5,975 bases of DNA from Chloroflexota bacterium (lineage in GTDB: Bacteria > Chloroflexota > Dehalococcoidia > Lucifugimonadales > Lucifugimonadaceae). Shown here in pieces: positions 1-3,333 of the stretch. The DNA lies in contig JAURLM010000178.1 in assembly GCA_030831265.1 (NCBI GenBank), forward strand, positions 1 to 5,975, given 5' to 3'. The notes below the pieces were generated by a model. It made no database searches and was not told where the DNA came from. It saw only the letters and a program-made list of their open reading frames with translations. Positions within the stretch are counted from its first letter, which is position 1. Each line of letters opens with the position of its first letter. A program made the translations under genes and the position numbers.

Positions 1-245
1 CCACCAACGCGGCGAGGCTTCACTTCAAGTGCAGGCATTGCATTTCGCAGCGCCAGCTCAAACACCTCGATACCCGGACGGTTGGATTCTTTTTCCAACA
101 TGTCCAAGGCGTCATACATCGCCTTGCGGGCAGTGGATTTCTTGCCGCCGATCATCAAACGATTGATGAACTTTGCAAGATCCGTGCTGCCGTGCACCGG
201 GTCCGGGGTTATCACCCTTGGTTCTGCTGGTCTTCTTCGTGCCAT
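1..245 (-). CDS. rpsG: 30S ribosomal protein S7, N-terminal part (runs off the left edge)
   Basis: S7 binds the 3' major domain of 16S rRNA, nucleates assembly of the 30S head, and contacts mRNA and tRNA at the exit site. The 81 visible codons begin MARRRPAEPR and contain the family landmarks in order: the basic N-terminal arm, the segment AKFINRLMIGGKKSTARKAM (about residues 24-43), and the LEVKPRRVGG stretch at about 73-82, where the window cuts the gene. S7 is normally about 155 residues, so roughly the first half is present. The ATG at 243-245 is chosen because its product starts as S7 proteins do. The upstream ribosome-binding signal is weak (an AGAGA-like stretch about 8 bases away). 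It lies 109 bases downstream of rpsL in the same direction, the standard str operon order. In E. coli, S7 represses its own cistron by binding the S12-S7 spacer; whether that holds here is inference. Confidence 0.96.
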   Translation of the reverse strand, partial: MARRRPAEPRVITPDPVHGSTDLAKFINRLMIGGKKSTARKAMYDALDMLEKESNRPGIEVFELALRNAMPALEVKPRRVG

Positions 246-354
246 CTATATATCTCTGCCCATCGAGCCGGAATTTCGTCCGGCAAACGTAACCGCCTGC
301 CCAGTGCCAGATTGCCTGAACAGGCGGCTCAGATTTCCAATATGGAACGGGTTG
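246..354 (-). promoter_or_regulatory. S12-S7 intercistronic spacer with potential RNA hairpins
   Basis: This 109-base spacer can form several stems in the rpsL-rpsG transcript. Reading the plus strand, TTCCA at 335-339 pairs with TGGAA at 343-347, just after the rpsL stop. CCGCCTG at 293-299 pairs with CAGGCGG at 321-327 around a 21-base loop. A competing tight hairpin pairs GCCT 314-317 with AGGC 322-325. GCCGGA at 267-272 pairs with TCCGGC at 279-284 close to the rpsG start. No U-run follows any stem, so these do not look like terminators. In E. coli the equivalent spacer is the S7 autoregulatory binding site, and a similar role here is inferred from position only. Confidence 0.45.
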
Positions 355-768
355 TTAGCCTCTGGGCTGCCCGTACTTGCTTCGTCCCTGTTTTCGGTCG
401 CTGACACCTGCGGTGTCCAGCGTACCCCTGACAATGTGGTAACGAACCCCTGGTAGGTCCGGAACCCGGCCACCCCTGATAAGCACTACGGAGTGCTCCT
501 GGAGGTTGTGACCCTCTCCTGGAATGTATGCCGTCACTTCGATACCGTTTGTCAGGCGAACACGAGCAACCTTGCGAAGTGCCGAGTTCGGCTTCTTCGG
601 TGTAACCGTGCGTACCTGCAAACAGACGCCCCGCTTTTGCGGGTTGCCCTTGCGCTGCTGCGTCAACTTCTTCTCGGAAGAGTTGTACGTGAATAGGAGC
701 GCTGGTGTCTTTGGCTTTTTCCTCGTCTGCTTGCGCGGACGGCGGACAAGTTGATTGATAGTCGGCAT
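355..768 (-). CDS. rpsL: 30S ribosomal protein S12
   Basis: S12 lines the decoding centre of the 30S subunit and helps set translational accuracy. The 137-residue product starts MPTINQLVRRPRKQTRKK and contains TPKKPNSALRKVARVRLTNG (about 56-75), GEGHNLQEHSVVLIRGGR (about 84-101) and the C-terminal GRSKYG motif. Compared with 124-residue E. coli S12 it has about 15 extra residues between PALL and PQKRGVC (about 25-41), as in Bacillus S12 (about 138 residues). The ATG at 766-768 is chosen over the in-frame upstream GTG at 823-825 because S12 proteins begin MPTINQL and because AGGTGA lies 4 bases upstream. E. coli Lys43 is kept as Lys58, Asp89 (the methylthiolated residue) as Asp104 and Pro91 as Pro106. 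E. coli Lys88 is replaced by Pro103 (codon at 460-462). It is the first gene of the leftward str operon and has its own promoter. Confidence 0.98.
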   Translation of the reverse strand: MPTINQLVRRPRKQTRKKPKTPALLFTYNSSEKKLTQQRKGNPQKRGVCLQVRTVTPKKPNSALRKVARVRLTNGIEVTAYIPGEGHNLQEHSVVLIRGGRVPDLPGVRYHIVRGTLDTAGVSDRKQGRSKYGQPRG

Positions 769-772
769 TAAC

Positions 773-778
773 TCACCT
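773..778 (-). promoter_or_regulatory. Ribosome-binding site of rpsL
   Basis: On the minus strand AGGTGA (followed by G) ends 4 bases before the ATG at 766-768. It is the clearest Shine-Dalgarno match in the window and settles the start of S12 against the longer GTG-initiated reading frame. Confidence 0.8.
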
Positions 779-812
779 AGAAAGAGGGCGTAAACACATA
801 ACCGGAGCCGGC

Positions 813-835
813 ATGTCTGAGCCACGAACAGACAT
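813..835. repeat. Inverted repeat across the rpsL -10 box and expected start point
   Basis: On the plus strand ATGTCTG (813-819) and CAGACAT (829-835) form a perfect 7-bp inverted repeat with a 9-bp spacer. The right arm overlaps two bases of the -10 hexamer at 834-839, and the expected transcription start (about 827) falls inside the spacer. An RNA hairpin would therefore lack one arm, so a DNA operator is the more natural reading. No binding protein can be named from sequence. Confidence 0.4.
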
Positions 836-863
836 TATACGAATTCGGAGCGTGCTGCGTCAA
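834..863 (-). promoter_or_regulatory. sigma70-type promoter for rpsL-rpsG
   Basis: On the minus strand TTGACG (858-863) is followed after 18 bp by a perfect TATAAT (834-839), matching 5 of 6 and 6 of 6 consensus bases. The start point should lie near 827, giving a leader of about 58 bases before the rpsL ATG. It is the strongest promoter visible and fits a highly expressed ribosomal operon. It also implies that the str operon starts here, independently of any upstream rpoBC read-through. Confidence 0.85.
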
Positions 864-886
864 CGGAAATCTACGACTTTCGAAAC

Positions 887-907
887 TCATGGTCGTTGAC
901 CCCATGA
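887..907. repeat. Near-palindrome in the rpsL / regulator divergent spacer
   Basis: TCATGGTC (887-894) and GACC-CC-ATGA (898-907) form a dyad around GTT, broken only by two extra C bases. Read strictly, it contains GGTC-GTT-GACC and also TCATGG...CCATGA with a 9-bp spacer. It lies upstream of the rpsL -35 and about 40 bp before the likely regulator start, so an operator role is possible but unproven. An adjacent TTTCGAAA palindrome occupies 878-885. Confidence 0.35.
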
Positions 908-946
908 ATTGTTAGCTATCAGCCCAATGTACGGTATCCTCGTGTT

Positions 947-1702
947 TTGCAGTCGCCACATGGGATAAACCACTCTGAAAATTCCCTTGAAGACGAGGTC
1001 AGGTGTGTCAATGGACCAATTATTGTGAGCAATGTCCTAGCTTTGGGTTTCGTTCATCCGGACTCGATCCAACGCCTTGAAGAACTGCGCCGGTCAGCTC
1101 CCCAGCACAGCTTCAGCACGCCACAAAAAGATCATCCTGTGGATGTTTCGATGTTCAATATTGCTCTTGCGTGGTGCCCGCGTTCGCCAGAAGAGGCAGG
1201 AACGCTAATAGCCGATTCAATTGCGACCGGTCTTCCGGTGGTGGCGCTGGTCCAGGGACTTGATTTACCACGAATCGACTTCAATTCCGGCCATGTCGAG
1301 GTTGCATTCAGTCCTGCGAGCACCGTAGAAACCCTGGCTCGCATCGAACTGGTCGTAGCGCGGGCGCACGGTCTTCCGGAGAAAAACCTGATTACGCATG
1401 GGGATCTTGTCATTGACCAGGATCGTTACGAAGTGACGCTAGCGGGGAGCAAAGTCGACCTTACATATAAGGAATACGAGCTGCTGAAGTACATAGCAGC
1501 AAGGCCCGGGCGGGTATTCAGCCGGGAATCACTCCTGCGCGCTGTCTGGGACTACGACTACTTCGGAGGCACGCGTACCGTTGATGTTCACGTTAGGCGC
1601 CTTCGCTCAAAAATCAATGACGTGCGATACCAGTTCATTGAAACTGTGTGGAACGTAGGCTATCGGTTCCGGCCGACAAGTGACCATGAATCAGGTTCCT
1701 GA
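947..1702 (+). CDS. glnR: GlnR-like OmpR-family orphan regulator with degenerate receiver domain
   Basis: A 251-residue DNA-binding protein and probable regulator of nitrogen genes. Residues about 24-140 look like a receiver fold (strands near 24-30, 72-76, 97-102 and 117-121) but lack the phosphorylation pocket: there is no acidic pair after strand 1, Trp76 sits where the phospho-acceptor Asp belongs, and no Lys follows strand 5. Residues about 150-243 are a well-conserved winged helix, with DLTYKEYELLKYIAARPGRV, an FGGTRTVDVHVRRLRSK recognition helix (about 206-222) and a VGYRF wing. This half closely resembles Streptomyces GlnR as I remember it. The TTG at 947 is chosen because the alternative GTG at 1025 would remove strand 1. 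Neither has a good Shine-Dalgarno site, and an in-frame stop lies at 905-907. It sits divergent from rpsL and 172 bases before glnA. The gene symbol is inferred from the domain match and neighbours; another orphan OmpR-type regulator is possible. Confidence 0.82.
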   Translation: MQSPHGINHSENSLEDEVRCVNGPIIVSNVLALGFVHPDSIQRLEELRRSAPQHSFSTPQKDHPVDVSMFNIALAWCPRSPEEAGTLIADSIATGLPVVALVQGLDLPRIDFNSGHVEVAFSPASTVETLARIELVVARAHGLPEKNLITHGDLVIDQDRYEVTLAGSKVDLTYKEYELLKYIAARPGRVFSRESLLRAVWDYDYFGGTRTVDVHVRRLRSKINDVRYQFIETVWNVGYRFRPTSDHESGS

Positions 1703-1761
1703 AAGCATCAGGCGGAATTCACAGTGGCCAGCTAAAGACTGACACGGCAACAGGACATAAA

Positions 1762-1793
1762 TTGACTCTGTCAAAGTTTGACAAAAGTTTCAC
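1762..1793. promoter_or_regulatory. Candidate operator cluster upstream of glnA
   Basis: Three nested symmetries are visible. TTGAC-TCT-GTCAA at 1762-1774 is a perfect dyad. TGTCAAA-G-TTTGACA at 1769-1783 is a perfect 15-bp palindrome. GTTTGAC (1776-1782) and GTTTCAC (1787-1793) are direct repeats with a 4-bp gap, an 11-bp period typical of OmpR-family winged-helix dimers. Read on the minus strand, the direct repeat is GTGAAAC-n4-GTCAAAC, which shares the GAAAC half-site with the element before gltB. Binding by the adjacent regulator is inferred. Confidence 0.55.
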
Positions 1794-1806
1794 AATCTCC
1801 AATACT
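1778..1806 (+). promoter_or_regulatory. Candidate sigma70-type promoter for glnA
   Basis: A perfect TTGACA -35 (1778-1783) is followed after 17 bp by AATACT (1801-1806), 4 of 6 for the -10. The start would be near 1813, giving a leader of about 62 bases. The -35 lies inside the palindrome and direct repeats, so a protein bound there would compete with RNA polymerase. An alternative weaker -10, TACTCT at 1815-1820, would instead place the repeats near -43, an activator position. Confidence 0.5.
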
Positions 1807-1874
1807 TCCTCACTTACTCTCCACCACGCGCCGCAGGATCGGTTTCCATTCGGCCATAGCTGCAGACCCCAGGC

Positions 1875-3236
1875 ATGACACAGGTTCAGGACACAAAACA
1901 GCGGGACGCCAACGAAGAGGCAATCCGCTTTGCGCTGTACTCGGCGAACGAGCACGGCGTCCGTTTCATCCGCCTGTGGTTTACCGACATCCTTGGCACG
2001 CTCAAAGGCTTTGCCATCACTGTGGATGAATTGGAAGATGTGTTGCGAGGCGGTGCCAGCTTCGATGGTGCATCCATAGAAGGGCTCGCACGCGAGGGAG
2101 AATCAGACATGGTTGCCATGCCTGACCCTTCAACATGGCAGGTACTCCCTTGGCGACCACGCGAAAACGCTGTGGCGCGTATTTTCTGCGATATCAAGAC
2201 AGCGGCAGGTAAACCGGCAGACACGGATAACCGTGAAGTGCTCCGGCGGGTGCTGCGAAAAGCGGGCAGCCTGGGGTTTACCTATTACGTTGCCCCGGAG
2301 ATTGAGTATTACCACCTGAAGTCAAGTGAGGACGCGCGTCCTTACGATGCCGGTGGCTACTTCGATCAGTCATCGGACAATGCCGGGGCTGACCTTCGCC
2401 GCAAAGTGGTAATTGCACTTGAAGAGATGGGCATCCCTGTCAAGCATTCCCACCACGAAGTCTCTGACGGCCAGCATGAGATCGACTTGCGTCACACGAA
2501 CGCACTGACGATGGCTGATTCGATTATCACCTTCAAGGTAGCCGTCAAAGAGCTGGCTGCACACAACGGTGGATATGCGACTTTCATGCCAAGGCCGTTC
2601 CAGCAGTCGAACGGCAGCGGCATGCATACCCATATGTCGCTATTCAAAGGTGACAGTAACGCTTTCTATGACCCGTCTGCGCCAGGGAACCTGTCTGAGG
2701 TAGCTCGGCAGTTCCTTGCGGGACTCGTGCGGCACGCGCCAGAGATAACCGCCGTAACAAATCAGTGGGTCAATTCATACAAGCGGCTTGTACCGGGACT
2801 TGAAGCCCCTATATTTGCCAGCTACACATCTGGAAACATGTCGGACCTTGTCAGAGTGCCGACCTACCGGCCCGGCAAGGAGGACAGCGTACGCATTGAG
2901 TACCGCGCTCCTGATTCAGCTTGCAATCCTTACCTTGCATTCGCAGCGATCCTGGCTGCGGGGCTGGAAGGCATCGAGCAGGGTTACGAACTGGCTGAAC
3001 CGATCAAGGGCAACCCGTTCAATATGAGCTCGGCTGAACGCAAGGCTCATGGGGTAAACGAATTGCCAACATCACTCGACAGCGCATTGAAGCTGGCGAG
3101 TGAAAGTGACCTGCTGCGTAAAGCACTCGGACCGACGGTGATGGAAAGCTTCATTCGCAACAAGACACTCGAATGGGCAGACTACTCGCAAACAGTCACA
3201 GATTTTGAAAAGTCCAGATACCTGAAAATGCTCTGA
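1875..3236 (+). CDS. glnA: Glutamine synthetase, type I (alpha-like)
   Basis: Makes glutamine from glutamate, ammonium and ATP in the cytoplasm; family members are dodecamers. The 453 residues include ASFDGASIEG (61-70), the metal/substrate Glu residues E142 and E144, E195 and E202 in HHEVSDGQHEID, NGSGMH with His251, SYKRLVPG with Arg304, flap Glu310, and R340/E342/R344. It looks like GSI-alpha: length is near Bacillus GlnA (444), the C-terminus aligns with it, and the adenylylated Tyr region of E. coli reads NPFNM, with Phe382 in place of Tyr397. Arg73 matches Bacillus Arg62, used in feedback inhibition. The oddity is Met322 where the conserved NRS motif has Arg (E. coli Arg339, Bacillus Arg316). 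The ATG at 1875 is the only plausible start because an in-frame TAG lies at 1857-1859. The gene lies between the regulator and gltB, forming a GS-GOGAT pair. Confidence 0.96.
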   Translation: MTQVQDTKQRDANEEAIRFALYSANEHGVRFIRLWFTDILGTLKGFAITVDELEDVLRGGASFDGASIEGLAREGESDMVAMPDPSTWQVLPWRPRENAVARIFCDIKTAAGKPADTDNREVLRRVLRKAGSLGFTYYVAPEIEYYHLKSSEDARPYDAGGYFDQSSDNAGADLRRKVVIALEEMGIPVKHSHHEVSDGQHEIDLRHTNALTMADSIITFKVAVKELAAHNGGYATFMPRPFQQSNGSGMHTHMSLFKGDSNAFYDPSAPGNLSEVARQFLAGLVRHAPEITAVTNQWVNSYKRLVPGLEAPIFASYTSGNMSDLVRVPTYRPGKEDSVRIEYRAPDSACNPYLAFAAILAAGLEGIEQGYELAEPIKGNPFNMSSAERKAHGVNELPTSLDSALKLASESDLLRKALGPTVMESFIRNKTLEWADYSQTVTDFEKSRYLKML

Positions 3237-3333
3237 GTCCTGCCGAACGGCAACGCTACAGGGACGTTAGCCGAGGGCATTCGTATTGAGGATCGTTACA
3301 CAACTGAAACATTTCAGACCGATAGTGGAAAGT
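3237..3333 (+). promoter_or_regulatory. glnA-gltB intergenic region
   Basis: The 97-base gap has a short TGCC-GAAC-GGCA hairpin at 3241-3252 with no T-run, so it is not a convincing terminator. The second half carries the GTTAC-n6-GAAAC element. Possible -10 boxes after it are GATAGT (3321-3326) and TATGAA (3333-3338), each 4 of 6. No clear -35 accompanies either, as expected of an activator-dependent promoter. Read-through from glnA is also possible. Confidence 0.45.
3295..3310 (+). promoter_or_regulatory. Candidate GlnR box upstream of gltB
   Basis: GTTAC (3295-3299), six bases, then GAAAC (3306-3310) exactly matches the gTnAC-n6-GaAAC arrangement described for GlnR in actinobacteria. Its last base is 24 bp before the first possible gltB start. 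A GlnR-like regulator is encoded 1.6 kb upstream in this window. A 10-base degenerate match can occur by chance, but its placement here favours a real site. Confidence 0.6.

Larger units (their letters stand above)
1703..1874 (+). promoter_or_regulatory. Regulator-glnA intergenic region
   Basis: This 172-base gap holds the dyads and candidate promoter listed separately at 1762-1806. No convincing hairpin plus T-run follows the regulator stop, so read-through into glnA is possible. Between 1807 and 1874 I see no good ribosome-binding site: AGG at 1871-1873 is only one base from the ATG, too close to act as a normal Shine-Dalgarno. Confidence 0.5.

Noticed and set aside
82..754. Plus-strand open frames over rpsG and rpsL
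   Set aside because: They are antisense to well-matched S7 and S12 and their products resemble nothing known.
769..825. N-terminal extension of S12 from GTG 823-825
   Set aside because: The extra residues have no counterpart in S12, the GTG lies at or near the expected transcription start, and AGGTGA is correctly spaced for the internal ATG.
871..897. GAAAC at 882-886 as a GlnR box for autoregulation
   Set aside because: The bases 11 bp on either side (CTACG and TCGTT) do not match gTnAC or GaAAC half-sites, so a lone GAAAC is not enough.
1769..1783. Bacillus GlnR/TnrA-type site (TGTNA-n7-TNACA)
   Set aside because: The palindrome has five bases between half-sites rather than seven, and the locus regulator is OmpR-type, not MerR-type.
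1832..1864. Possible riboswitch or attenuator fold in the glnA leader
   Set aside because: Only scattered 4-bp pairings (such as GCAG 1833-1836 with CTGC 1860-1863) are visible, with no recognisable glutamine or other riboswitch core and no terminator stem.
3241..3252. TGCC-GAAC-GGCA hairpin after glnA as a terminator
   Set aside because: The stem is only 4 bp and no T-run follows.
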